64,000 nucleotides of DNA from Christensenellaceae bacterium (GTDB lineage Bacteria; Bacillota; Clostridia; Christensenellales; Christensenellaceae). Of this stretch, positions 53,482 through 61,853 are shown in pieces. The stretch is taken from assembly GCA_022846035.1 (NCBI GenBank), contig AP025580.1, positions 2,666,001 through 2,730,000 on the forward strand, read 5' to 3'. Made by a program: the position numbers and the translations under genes. The notes under the pieces are model-generated. The model saw only the letters and a list, made by a program, of their open reading frames with translations, was not told where the DNA came from and ran no database searches. Positions within the stretch are counted from its first letter, which is position 1. Each line of letters begins with the position of its first letter.

Positions 53482-54488
53482 AACGTATATTCCCTATTCT
53501 TCTTGCCATAACATGCACTTTCATATTGTGCGCATGCGCGCCGGCCGTACAGCAGAGCGAATCGTTCGTCATGAATACTACCGTCCGGCAAACGGTGTAT
53601 GCAGAGGACAAAGACGTGATCCGGCAAAACAACCAAATACTGCGCGGCATCGAAAACGAAATGTCAAAAACGATCGCGCAAAGCGACGTGGCGCGGATGA
53701 ACGCTGCAAATACTGAGGATGTTGAGATTTCCGACGCAACCGCGCTGGTCCTGAAAAGCTGTATCGAGCAGGCCAAGCTGACCAGCGGCGCCTTTAATCC
53801 CGCGCTGGGCGGCGTGATAAACGCCTGGGACTTCGGCACGGAAAACGCGCATGTTCCCGCGCAGGCAAAGCTGGAAGAATTGCTGGCGCATACGGATTAC
53901 AACCAGGTTACCGTCAATATAAGCGAGGACGGGAAAGCCGTCGCTAACGCGGGCGGCACGAAAATCGACCTGGGCGGCGCGGCAAAAGGGTACGCCCTTG
54001 ACCTCCTCGCGCAAAATCTGTCGGACAACCATGTATCCTCTGCTATTCTCTCCGTCGGCGGCAGTATCTATGCAACCGGAAAAAAACCGGATGGCGGCAC
54101 ATATAAAATCGGTATCCGTGATCCGGACGGCGGCGAAAACGATTATATGGCCACGCTCGATTTAGATGGAAGATTTGTTTCCACATCCGGTATTTACGAA
54201 CGCGGCTTTACGGAAAACGGGAAATACTATTTCCATATTCTGGACCCCAAAACCGGTTATCCTGCGGACACCGGACTTAAGGCCGTTACGGTCATCTGCG
54301 ATAGCGGCCTCAAGTCGGATATTTATTCTACGGCGCTCTTTGTCATGGGGCCCGAAAAAGGGATCGCATTTGCGCAGCAGCAAGGCGCGGACGCGCTCTT
54401 CCTGACGGATGACAAACGGGTCATTATGACGGACGGATTTGCAGAAAAATACAACCTTACCATAAAAAACAGGGAATACCATGAGTAA
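53478..54488 (+). CDS. apbE: FAD:protein FMN transferase (ApbE), lipoprotein
   Basis: The protein has about 336 residues with a lipoprotein signal (ILLAITCTFILCACAP). ApbE motifs are MNTTVRQTVYAED near the N-terminus, SGAFNPALGGVINAW, IDLGGAAKGYALDLLAQN for FAD and magnesium, HILDPKTGYPADTG and the C-terminal KSDIYSTALFVMG. The family transfers FMN from FAD to a threonine of secreted or membrane proteins such as RnfG/NqrC. No obvious FMN-acceptor protein is in this window, so the target is elsewhere or unusual. It is co-translated with the small peptide before it and overlaps the NusG-II gene by eight bases. Confidence 0.92.
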   Translation: MKRIFPILLAITCTFILCACAPAVQQSESFVMNTTVRQTVYAEDKDVIRQNNQILRGIENEMSKTIAQSDVARMNAANTEDVEISDATALVLKSCIEQAKLTSGAFNPALGGVINAWDFGTENAHVPAQAKLEELLAHTDYNQVTVNISEDGKAVANAGGTKIDLGGAAKGYALDLLAQNLSDNHVSSAILSVGGSIYATGKKPDGGTYKIGIRDPDGGENDYMATLDLDGRFVSTSGIYERGFTENGKYYFHILDPKTGYPADTGLKAVTVICDSGLKSDIYSTALFVMGPEKGIAFAQQQGADALFLTDDKRVIMTDGFAEKYNLTIKNREYHE

Positions 54489-54846
54489 ATTCGTTAAAAA
54501 AAGCGATATTGTCTTTACGGTCTGCCTCGTGGCGGCTATTCTTTTGGTTTGGTTTTTTACGCTCCCGCGCGACGCGGGCAATCAGGTCGTTTTCCGGCAA
54601 AACGGCGAAATCATCGCCACGCTTCCCCTTTCGGAAGAGACGGTCTACGAGGTCTTTGGACCCTACCATAATACTTTTGAAATCAAAGACGGTACCGTGC
54701 GCATTTCGCATACAGATTGTCCCAACCATCAATGCGAGAAAACAGGCGCAATCGGCAAGGCGGGACAGGCGATCGTGTGCGCGCCCAACAGCGTGAGCGC
54801 GACGATTACAGGAGAGGAGAGAGCGGTCGATGGCATTACCGGATAA
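54481..54846 (+). CDS. NusG domain II-containing membrane-anchored protein
   Basis: The 121-residue protein has one N-terminal helix (DIVFTVCLVAAILLVWFF) followed by a small extracytoplasmic beta domain of the NusG_II type (PF07009-like). The VVFRQNGEIIATLPL opening, NTFEIKDGTVRISHTDCPNHQC with two cysteines and the C-terminal IVCAPNSVSATITG are typical. Such genes regularly sit between apbE and Gx transporter genes in Clostridia. They are thought to take part in electron-transfer or flavin-related membrane functions, but no activity is proved. The start overlaps apbE and the end overlaps the next gene by 17 bases. Confidence 0.88.
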   Translation: MSKFVKKSDIVFTVCLVAAILLVWFFTLPRDAGNQVVFRQNGEIIATLPLSEETVYEVFGPYHNTFEIKDGTVRISHTDCPNHQCEKTGAIGKAGQAIVCAPNSVSATITGEERAVDGITG

Positions 54847-55345
54847 CAAAACCTCCAAATTCGTTCTGGCCGCCGTTTTATGCGGCATTGCCCTTGCACT
54901 GTCGCTCCTCGACGGAGCAATCTCCGCGCTGCTTCCCCTGCCCGGCTTCAAGCTGGGGCTGGCGAACGTAGTATCTCTTTTTGCGCTTTACTATCTCGGC
55001 CTGCCGTTGGCTATGCTTATCTGCGCGGTACGCAGTATTTTAACGGCCGTCCTCTCCGGCAATATGACAATGCTGCTTTTTTCGCTTGCGGGCGGCCTCG
55101 TTTCTATCCTCGTCATGTTCCTGCTTATGAAAAAGCTATCTCTTATTAAGGTAAGCGTCACCGGGGGAATCACGCACAATCTGATGCAGCTTGTGTGCGC
55201 CGCGCTTTTGACCGCCACGCCACAGGTATCGTATTACCTGCCCGTGCTTATCCTCATGGGCGCGGTATGCGGATTTTTTATGGGGCTGTTGTGCGTCCTT
55301 GTCTTCTCACGATTAAATAAAACAGCTTTGCGCAAAACTTTGTAA
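54830..55345 (+). CDS. Gx transporter family protein (heptaprenyl diphosphate synthase component I-like)
   Basis: The 171-residue protein has about five hydrophobic helices. It resembles the HepS_I/Gx transporter family: ALSLLDGAISALLPLPGFKLGLANVVSLFALYYLG is the typical opening with the PGxKLGLAN motif, and ITHNLMQLVCAALL follows. Related to ECF S-components, it may carry a small molecule such as a quinone precursor or a flavin. The name as a prenyl synthase component is historical. GGAGAGGAGAG is a strong binding site inside the preceding gene. Together with ApbE and NusG-II it forms one tightly overlapping unit. Confidence 0.87.
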   Translation: MALPDNKTSKFVLAAVLCGIALALSLLDGAISALLPLPGFKLGLANVVSLFALYYLGLPLAMLICAVRSILTAVLSGNMTMLLFSLAGGLVSILVMFLLMKKLSLIKVSVTGGITHNLMQLVCAALLTATPQVSYYLPVLILMGAVCGFFMGLLCVLVFSRLNKTALRKTL

Positions 55346-55399
55346 TCTGATAGTATAATAGCAATCATGCCCTGTCATTCGCGTCATAGAGGTGAACTC

Positions 55400-56524
55400 A
55401 TGAAAAAAACCATTTTTATCCTGATCGCCGTATCGCTGCTTGTGCCGCTGCTTTTTACCTGCTGCTCCCCGCCCATAAAGACGCCGGAACCGGATACTTC
55501 CCCTACGCAGGAAACAAGTACTTCCCCCTCTACGGAAGCTGTCAAAGCACCTCTCGTCCTGCCAGCCTTTGATGAGATCATAGCTGACCATGCCTTTTCC
55601 AGTTCCTGTGTTCCGGATGAACTATACCCTGCCGATACGGATCTCAAAGGATACGACGTCATCTTAAAACATCCCGAAACCACGCGGTCTTTAACAGATT
55701 GTTTTGACGTATGGCTTTCCGAGGCCGTCTCCGCCGTGCAAAACCGGTATCAAGAATATTATACCCGCGTCAACATCACCGCCGACATTGAAGCGCCGTC
55801 CTGGCAGCTCCTTTCATCCGTGGCGTACGGATGCGCTTCTCCCGAGGATTTTACCGCCTTGTTTCCATCGCTCATCCATGTCAAAATCACAAAGAACGAC
55901 GATTTTTCTGATGACTATGCCTCTTTTGACCTTACCGTAACGGCGGAAAGGCCACAGCAGCTTTTCTACACGCTTGCGCGTACGGACGCAAGCGATTCTT
56001 CGTCTATCCCCTCCGGCTTTTTTATGTGTACCTACCTAAGCACCGCATATGATGAAAATATGGAAATGATAACGCCCGATGAAGAAAATCTTCCTGTACT
56101 CAGCGAAACGCTGACCTTTCCGCTCCCTGATCGCTACGACTATGTGGATAGCTGGTACGACGACCGCGACGGCGGCGCCCGCCGGCATACGGGTACGGAC
56201 ATCCTCTGTCCGGAAAGAACGCCGGAACTTGCCTGTGTAGACGGTACCATACTTGCGGTCGGCACGGGGGATGGCACGGGAAATTATGTCGTTATCGGCG
56301 GCAGCGACGGCACGCAATACCATTATTATCATATGGTAGAGATCTCTACGTTTGTTTCAGTCGGCGATGAAATATCGCGCGGTGATGTGGTCGGGCTTGC
56401 GGGCAATACCGGCAATAGCACCGCCAACCATTTGCACTTGGCGATCATTCATCCGTCCGGCGTATACGTGAATCCGTATCCTTATCTGAACGAAGCGGTC
56501 ACGCCAGAGGATTCGGTAAATTAG
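55400..56524 (+). CDS. M23 family metallopeptidase lipoprotein (LytM-like)
   Basis: The protein has about 374 residues from MKKTIFILIAVSLLVPLL, with GAGGT upstream. The signal ends LLFTCCSPP, a lipoprotein-like Cys site, and is followed by a Thr/Ser/Pro-rich linker. The middle 200 residues are unassigned. The C-terminal LytM domain has RRHTGTDILCPE (H-x3-D) at about 264-268, and YHYYHMVE and NHLHLAIIHPSG (HxH) for zinc. GLAGNTGNST is the characteristic loop. The zinc ligands are complete, so it should be an active cell-wall endopeptidase. It lies 54 bases after the Gx gene and may belong to the same transcript. Confidence 0.9.
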   Translation: MKKTIFILIAVSLLVPLLFTCCSPPIKTPEPDTSPTQETSTSPSTEAVKAPLVLPAFDEIIADHAFSSSCVPDELYPADTDLKGYDVILKHPETTRSLTDCFDVWLSEAVSAVQNRYQEYYTRVNITADIEAPSWQLLSSVAYGCASPEDFTALFPSLIHVKITKNDDFSDDYASFDLTVTAERPQQLFYTLARTDASDSSSIPSGFFMCTYLSTAYDENMEMITPDEENLPVLSETLTFPLPDRYDYVDSWYDDRDGGARRHTGTDILCPERTPELACVDGTILAVGTGDGTGNYVVIGGSDGTQYHYYHMVEISTFVSVGDEISRGDVVGLAGNTGNSTANHLHLAIIHPSGVYVNPYPYLNEAVTPEDSVN

Positions 56525-56532
56525 GTTACGCA

Positions 56533-56568
56533 AAAAAGAGTTTCCCAAGGGAAACTCTTTTTCTTTTA
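56533..56568. terminator. Bidirectional terminator between the M23 and DUF2007 genes
   Basis: A 12-bp stem AAAGAGTTTCCC/GGGAAACTCTTT with a two-base loop and T/A runs on both sides. Confidence 0.85.
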
Positions 56569-56573
56569 CCTGT

Positions 56574-56798
56574 TTATTTTCCGCCATCCATGCCGCCAAT
56601 CAGCTCAAGCGCTTTGGCCAGGTCCTCTTTATCCACGTAAATATCATCTCCATAAGGAGAAAAACCCATATAAGCTTCCAGCGCCTCGCCTGCCTGCTTG
56701 CCCTGTACGACACAAACAATATTGTTTTGGTTGAGGACTTCCACAATCATTTCTGTCTGCACGTTACTTTCGGTAGCTGCCAGAAAAACACTCTTCAT
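56574..56798 (-). CDS. DUF2007-like putative signal-transducing protein
   Basis: The protein has about 74 residues from MKSVFLAATESNVQTEMI, with AAGGAG six bases before. VEVLNQNNIVCVVQGKQAGEALEAYMGF and IYVDKEDLAKALELIGG follow the DUF2007 pattern, an alpha/beta ferredoxin-like fold of unknown role. It lies ten bases after ychF on the same strand and is probably co-transcribed. Relatives often occur as small genes after housekeeping genes, with no agreed function. Confidence 0.75.
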   Translation of the reverse strand: MKSVFLAATESNVQTEMIVEVLNQNNIVCVVQGKQAGEALEAYMGFSPYGDDIYVDKEDLAKALELIGGMDGGK

Positions 56799-56808
56799 AC
56801 CATACTCC

Positions 56809-57906
56809 TTACACATTGAAACGGAACAGCACGACGTCGCCGTCCGCAATCACATATTCCTTGCCTTCCTGACGGACCAGCCCCTTTTCCTTTGCTGCCT
56901 GCATATCTCCGTCGCATTCGTTTTTAAGCGTATCAAAGGCGATCACCTCCGCCTTGATGAATCCGCGTTCAAAATCGCTGTGAATTTTGCCCGCAGCCTG
57001 CGGCGCTTTTGTGCCGCGCGTAATCGTCCATGCCCGCACTTCCTTTTCTCCTGCCGTCAGGTAGCTGATGAGGCCTAAAAGCGAATAAGATTTTTTGATC
57101 AGCTTGGAAAGACCGGATTCCCCGATCCCCAGTTCCTCGATGAACATCTGCTTTTCTTCCTCGTCCATGCCCGCAAGGTCCTCTTCGATCTTTGCGGAGA
57201 TCGTCACTACCTCGCTGTTGTGCTCCTGCGCATACTCCAAAAGCGGCTGCAAGGCAGGCAAACTATCGTTCCCCACCTGGTCCTCTGCGATATTGCCCAC
57301 ATAAATAATGGGCTTATCCGTCAGCAGGAACATGGAGTGCAAAACTTCTTTCCCTTCGTCGTCCAATTCGATATTGCGCGCAAAATTACCCTTTTCAAGC
57401 TCTTGCAGCAGCGTCTTTGCTACCTGTGCCTCGACCTTGAACTTTTTGTCGCCCGTTTTTTGCATTTTCAGGGCTTTGTCCAGTCGTTTTTGCACGGTCT
57501 CCATATCGGCAAATATGAGTTCGTAATTAATGGTCGTCACGTCGCGAAGCGGATCAATGCTTCCGTCTACATGCGTGATGTTATCGTCCTCAAAGCACCG
57601 CACCACCTCGATGATCGCGTCTACTTCGCGGATATGCGAGAGGAATTTGTTTCCCAGGCCCTCACCCTTGCTCGCGCCCTTTACGAGTCCGGCAATATCC
57701 ACAAACTCAATCTGCGCCGGCGTAAACTTCTGCGGATGGTAAATCTCCGCCAGGTAATCCATGCGCGCGTCCGGCACGGAAACGATTCCATAATTCGGTT
57801 CGATGGTACAAAACGGATAATTCGCGCTCTGCGCGCCTGCCTGCGTCAGCGCATTAAAAAGCGTACTCTTTCCAACATTGGGAAGCCCAACAACACCTAA
57901 TTTCAT
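56809..57906 (-). CDS. ychF: Redox-regulated ATPase YchF (Obg family)
   Basis: The 365-residue P-loop protein starts [20 protein letters not shown] with G1 at about 6-14. G2/G3 are [10 protein letters not shown] and [22 protein letters not shown]; the G4 region reads [10 protein letters not shown] instead of NKxD, consistent with ATP preference. The C-terminal TGS domain is ...[26 protein letters not shown]. YchF/OLA1 proteins bind ribosomes and respond to oxidative stress. The length is normal. AAGGAG lies 14 bases upstream, somewhat far. Confidence 0.95.
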   Translation of the reverse strand: MKLGVVGLPNVGKSTLFNALTQAGAQSANYPFCTIEPNYGIVSVPDARMDYLAEIYHPQKFTPAQIEFVDIAGLVKGASKGEGLGNKFLSHIREVDAIIEVVRCFEDDNITHVDGSIDPLRDVTTINYELIFADMETVQKRLDKALKMQKTGDKKFKVEAQVAKTLLQELEKGNFARNIELDDEGKEVLHSMFLLTDKPIIYVGNIAEDQVGNDSLPALQPLLEYAQEHNSEVVTISAKIEEDLAGMDEEEKQMFIEELGIGESGLSKLIKKSYSLLGLISYLTAGEKEVRAWTITRGTKAPQAAGKIHSDFERGFIKAEVIAFDTLKNECDGDMQAAKEKGLVRQEGKEYVIADGDVVLFRFNV

Positions 57907-57985
57907 TTTATTTTAAGAAACTCCTTATTGTAACCCGCCGCCAATCAGTATAAAATACAGATATAGACGTGTTTTTCTGAAAATC

Positions 57986-58039
57986 TTGCAACCATTTTAT
58001 TATAATCGGTATCTTATTTTTCCGCAAGCATGGTTGTAA
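57986..58039. repeat. Inverted repeat upstream of uppP
   Basis: Arms TTGCAACCAT (57986-57995) and ATGGTTGTAA (58030-58039) match in nine of ten positions. A TATAAT box (58001-58006) lies between the arms. It could be an operator or a stem-loop in the uppP leader. Confidence 0.4.
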
Positions 58040-58079
58040 AAAACGCGCGACAGATAGCGCAATGAAGAAGGAGCATTTT

Positions 58080-58880
58080 ATGGGTTTTTTGGAATCGATA
58101 GTATTGGGTATCGTACAAGGCTTCACGGAATTCCTGCCGGTCTCCAGTTCCGGACACCTCACCTTATTGCAAGGTCTTATGGGCCTCAATGAAGTTCCGA
58201 TCCTCTATGACGTCATGCTGCATGTGGGCACACTTATCGCGGTGTTCATTGTTTTATGGCCGGAGATCGTGGCCATCATCACGCATCCTGTAAAAAATAA
58301 GCTCGGCATGCTGATTCTGGCGACCATTCCGGCTGTCGTCGTTACATTGATCGCGGAAAAGCTGGCGCCCGAGGTCTTTGCGGACGTGCTCAATGGAAAA
58401 TATCTGGCGATCGGTTTTTTTGCTACCACGGGCGTGCTTGTGCTGTGCGAGGTCATCGCGCGGCATATGGAGCGCAAACGTGACGTGGAGCTTCCGCAGG
58501 CTATGGCGATGGGTCTTATGCAGGCGGCCGCCATTCTTCCCGGCCTTTCGCGCAGCGGCTCCACCATTGCCGGCGGCCTTTTCACCGGCGTGGGGCGCGA
58601 GCGAGCGGCAAAATACGCGTTTTTGATGTCTATTCCGGCCATCCTCGGCGGCGTTGTATTTGGCGCAAAGGACGCTGCGGAAAACGGCATGGGCGACGTT
58701 TCCATTCCTATGGTGCTGGTTGGGCTTGTTGTCTCCGCAATATGCGGTTTTATTGCGATCAAGTTTATGCTCAGGCTTATCAGCAAACATAAATTGTACG
58801 GCTTTGCCGTATACACGGCTGTGATCGGCGTGGTGGTACTTGTCCTTACCAATTCGAATCCCACGTTATTTATGTCGTAA
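58080..58880 (+). CDS. uppP: Undecaprenyl-diphosphatase
   Basis: The protein has about 266 residues starting MGFLESIVLGIVQGFTEFLP, with AAGGAG six bases upstream. UppP/BacA motifs are GFTEFLPVSSSGHL (about 14-27) and LPGLSRSGSTIAGGL (about 155-170), both near the membrane surface and forming the phosphatase site. About eight helices are expected. The enzyme removes a phosphate from undecaprenyl pyrophosphate to recycle the lipid carrier for peptidoglycan and other envelope polymers, and gives bacitracin resistance. It is a single gene with its own terminator. Confidence 0.95.
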   Translation: MGFLESIVLGIVQGFTEFLPVSSSGHLTLLQGLMGLNEVPILYDVMLHVGTLIAVFIVLWPEIVAIITHPVKNKLGMLILATIPAVVVTLIAEKLAPEVFADVLNGKYLAIGFFATTGVLVLCEVIARHMERKRDVELPQAMAMGLMQAAAILPGLSRSGSTIAGGLFTGVGRERAAKYAFLMSIPAILGGVVFGAKDAAENGMGDVSIPMVLVGLVVSAICGFIAIKFMLRLISKHKLYGFAVYTAVIGVVVLVLTNSNPTLFMS

Positions 58881-58913
58881 ACACCAGGTTATTTCTTTTA
58901 TAGCGTATATCCA

Positions 58914-58948
58914 AAAGAGCGGACGGTAAGATACCCGCTCTTTTTTTG
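58914..58948 (+). terminator. Terminator after uppP
   Basis: A stem AAAGAGCGG/CCGCTCTTT with a twelve-base loop, followed by T4. Confidence 0.82.
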
Positions 58949-58989
58949 GTAACCGCTTGTATATCAAAAAACCAGTCTAAAATCATATT

Positions 58990-59090
58990 TGTGACCGCTA
59001 TTGTGACCGGAAAGACCGATTTTTTTAAAAGTCTCACGTTTTGTAAAATATCCGCGCTTTGAAATTCTTTTTGTGACCATTTATGTGACC
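58990..59090 (+). repeat. Two tandem pairs of TGTGACC
   Basis: TGTGACC occurs four times: 58990-58996 and 59002-59008, then 59072-59078 and 59084-59090. Within each pair the offset is exactly 12 bases, and the pairs are 82 bases apart. They lie in the gap between uppP and the surface protein gene, which shows no other feature apart from the ribosome binding site at its end. Confidence 0.6.
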
Positions 59091-59161
59091 TGCGATGATT
59101 ACAATGAAGTCAATGCAAAACATCAGTAAATGAAAATACCGTATTGACGGAGGATAAACAA

Positions 59162-61744
59162 ATGCGTACGAACAGAAAAACAGTGAGAAAAAATAGAAAG
59201 GGATACAAGGCCTTTATGTGTGCGGTCCTTGCAGGCGCAATGATCTTCGGTTGCTCCGGCGTGGCTTTTGCGGCAGACTGGTATATCGACAACGGCGACA
59301 TCACGGTCGAAGCCGGCGAGGGCGGCCACAACGTCACGCAGTCCGGTAACACCACGTGGGACGATACGGAAGTTGTCATCAAACAAAACGACCAGGAAAA
59401 TGCGACCAGCAATACCGTCACGGTAAAGGGCGATGGAAACAATAAAGCAGAAGTAACGCTGGACGGCGTGAATATCGAGGCGGAAATCGGCAAGGCAGGC
59501 GTCAAGGTGGAAGGCGACGCCGATATTACGCTTGCGGATGGCTCGGAAAACAAGGTGACCGGCGGCAGCGGTGCGGCAGGCGTCGAGGTGGAAGCGGGCG
59601 ACAGCGTAACCATAAGGGGCGAAGGCAGCCTTGAGGCAAACGGCGGGCTCAACGGCGCGGGCATAGGCAGCGGCGAGCGTGAGCACGCGGGCGACATCAC
59701 TATCGAGGGCGGAACGATCAACGCGAACGGCGGCGGATATATCCAGGGCAATGGCGGCGGTGGCGCGGGGATCGGCGGCGGCAATAACGGCCACGGCGGA
59801 AACATAATCATCAAGAACGGCGATGTAACGGCGACCGGCCAGGGCGGCGGCGCAGGTATCGGCGGCGGAAGCAACGGTTACAATGCGTCTACAGGAAACG
59901 GCGCAACGGTAACGGTCAACGACGGCAAAGTAAACGCGACCGGCGGTAACCAGGGCGCGGGCATTGGCGGCGGCTTTCAGAGAACCGGCGACGTAACGAT
60001 CAACGGCGGCGACGTAACGGCGCAGGGCGGCAGCACGGGCGGCGCTGGAATCGGCGGCGGACTTTACGGTTGGGGCGACGCCAACACCATAACCATCACA
60101 GGCGGAAAAATTGACGCGACGGGCGGCGGTTCTGCAAGTCTTGGCGGCGCGGGTATCGGCACGGGCGGCAGAGGCAGCAGCGTGGCGGGCGGTACGATCA
60201 TCATTACAGGCGATGCGGAAATCACCGCGCAAGGCGGCTCCGGCGCAGCCGGTATCGGCGGCGGCGATAAGCAAAACAGCGGTACCATAACGATTGATGA
60301 CGCAGCCGTCAGCGCTTCAGGCGGTAACAACGGCGCCGGTATCGGAAGCGGTGCAGACGGTGCTGTCGGCGTCATCACCATAAACAGCGGCAAAATAAAT
60401 GTGGCAGGCGGCCAGGGCGGCGCGGGCGTTGGCGGCGGCGCGAGAAACCAAGGCGGCACGGTTGAAATAGGCGAAAACGCATCCGTAACGGCAATTGCGG
60501 GAACGGGCGCAGCCGGTGTTGGCGGCGGCACTTATGGCAAGGCCGGCACCATCATCATCAAGCAGGGCGCAAAGGTCTACGCATTCTCGGACGGCACAAA
60601 AAAATGGGCGATCGATATTGATAACGGCACATTATCACAGATCGAAAGCATACTGAACGGAAGATTCGACGGCATCAACAATAAAGGCAAGGTAGACGAT
60701 ACCACGGCGCTCCCGCTCGGAACTGAGGTTACGCTCAATATCGTCGATACGGACGGCAATGTGATCGATACGATCACGCTTCCGATCTTTTATGAAAACA
60801 AGGTCTTAAAGGACGAAAACGGCAAAACCATATGGGACGAGGACGGCAATCCGAAAATAGAAAAGATATGGCATACCTATCATTCTTTCGCGCTGCAGCT
60901 TCCGGACGGCGAATATTATATCCAGAACAGCGATAACCAGTATAACAACCAGTTTACGAATTATCCGTACGACATGGCCGATCTTTCGGACAGGGGCATG
61001 CTGTTCGTGGTAAAAGACGGCCAGATGCTGAATTACGACGAAATCAACTGGACGGATACGAATCCCCTGCCGGTTCCCGAAGACCCTGATCCTGAAGATC
61101 CTGACCCGGAGCAGCCGGATGTAACGCCGGTAGAACCCATTGTTCCGGACAATCCCGACGGCGGTACGATAACGCCTGTGACGCCGGATACAGTCACTCC
61201 GGTCACTCCCGACGCGGCGATTCCGGTAGCGCAGGTTTTGACAGATACCCCTGCGGCGGCAGGTCCGCAAACGGTAACGATCCCTGAGCAGCAGACCCCT
61301 CTTGCTTCGGGTACGGTCCAGGGTCAGGACAACCAGGATGAAGTACAGATCGAGGATCCGCAGGTCCCGCTCGCGGCAGGAAACGATACCCTTGGAAACG
61401 CGCACTGGGCGCTTTTGAACCTGATCCTGATGCTCGCGACGGCGATCGTCATGATCGTATTGCTGGTCGGATACTTTACCGGCAAAAAACACAAGGATGA
61501 ACAGACGCAGCAAGAGGGCAAACTCAAACGGCGCGGCATCGCCCGTCTATTGAGTATCCTGCCCGGCGTGAGCGCGCTCATCGCTTTCCTGCTCACGGAG
61601 AACATGAACCTGCCCATGCAGCTCACGGATGAATGGACGCTGCTGATGGCAGTCATCGCCATCGTCCAGGCAGTCATCATATTCTTCACTTTCAAAAAGC
61701 ACAAGGACGAAGAAACGCCAGTTTCTGAAACGCAAAAGGCGTAA
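59162..61744 (+). CDS. Large surface protein: beta-helix of ten AGIGGG repeats, Pro-rich stalk, C-terminal membrane helices
   Basis: The protein has about 860 residues from MRTNRKTVRKNRKG, with GGAGG upstream. A signal peptide ends near AFA-AD. From about 164 to 455 ten repeats of roughly 26-34 residues carry GAGIGGG or close variants followed by T/I-x-I-x-G-G-x-I-x-A. This predicts a parallel beta-helix, as in Cthe_2159-like carbohydrate-binding and adhesin proteins. A beta domain follows at about 500-630 and a Pro/Asp-rich stalk (EDPDPEDPDPEQPD) near 640-660. The C-terminus has three hydrophobic helices and lysine-rich tails (TGKKHKDEQTQQ, FKKHKDEE) instead of an LPXTG signal. It is probably anchored to the membrane and exposed through the wall. 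Confidence 0.82.
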   Translation: MRTNRKTVRKNRKGYKAFMCAVLAGAMIFGCSGVAFAADWYIDNGDITVEAGEGGHNVTQSGNTTWDDTEVVIKQNDQENATSNTVTVKGDGNNKAEVTLDGVNIEAEIGKAGVKVEGDADITLADGSENKVTGGSGAAGVEVEAGDSVTIRGEGSLEANGGLNGAGIGSGEREHAGDITIEGGTINANGGGYIQGNGGGGAGIGGGNNGHGGNIIIKNGDVTATGQGGGAGIGGGSNGYNASTGNGATVTVNDGKVNATGGNQGAGIGGGFQRTGDVTINGGDVTAQGGSTGGAGIGGGLYGWGDANTITITGGKIDATGGGSASLGGAGIGTGGRGSSVAGGTIIITGDAEITAQGGSGAAGIGGGDKQNSGTITIDDAAVSASGGNNGAGIGSGADGAVGVITINSGKINVAGGQGGAGVGGGARNQGGTVEIGENASVTAIAGTGAAGVGGGTYGKAGTIIIKQGAKVYAFSDGTKKWAIDIDNGTLSQIESILNGRFDGINNKGKVDDTTALPLGTEVTLNIVDTDGNVIDTITLPIFYENKVLKDENGKTIWDEDGNPKIEKIWHTYHSFALQLPDGEYYIQNSDNQYNNQFTNYPYDMADLSDRGMLFVVKDGQMLNYDEINWTDTNPLPVPEDPDPEDPDPEQPDVTPVEPIVPDNPDGGTITPVTPDTVTPVTPDAAIPVAQVLTDTPAAAGPQTVTIPEQQTPLASGTVQGQDNQDEVQIEDPQVPLAAGNDTLGNAHWALLNLILMLATAIVMIVLLVGYFTGKKHKDEQTQQEGKLKRRGIARLLSILPGVSALIAFLLTENMNLPMQLTDEWTLLMAVIAIVQAVIIFFTFKKHKDEETPVSETQKA

Positions 61745-61756
61745 TCCCAAACAGAT

Positions 61757-61790
61757 AAAAGGCAATGCCACGAGGCATTGCCTTTTTTGT
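61757..61790 (+). terminator. Terminator after the surface protein gene
   Basis: A stem AAGGCAATGCC/GGCATTGCCTT with a four-base loop, followed by T4. Confidence 0.88.
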
Positions 61791-61819
61791 TGTTCGTGTC
61801 TTTATAAATCTGCTATAAT
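61790..61819 (+). promoter_or_regulatory. Promoter of the GyrI-like gene
   Basis: TTGTTC (61790-61795), an 18-base spacer and TATAAT (61814-61819). Confidence 0.6.
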
Positions 61820-61853
61820 TGAATCAAACAATACAGACCGCCAGGGGGGCCAA

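Noticed and set aside
58950-59110. Remnant of an integrase or attachment site next to the TGTGACC repeats
   Set aside because: A frame through this stretch has no start and no recombinase motif, and no matching repeat elsewhere in the window marks an att site.
59123-60274. Long open frame on the minus strand opposite the surface protein, rich in Ala, Arg and Val
   Set aside because: It is produced by the GC-rich glycine repeats read backwards, lacks a ribosome binding site and has the composition of an antisense shadow.
59640-60540. Repeated GC-rich units resembling a direct-repeat array
   Set aside because: They are codons for the AGIGGG protein repeats, differ from copy to copy and have no regular spacers, so this is not CRISPR.
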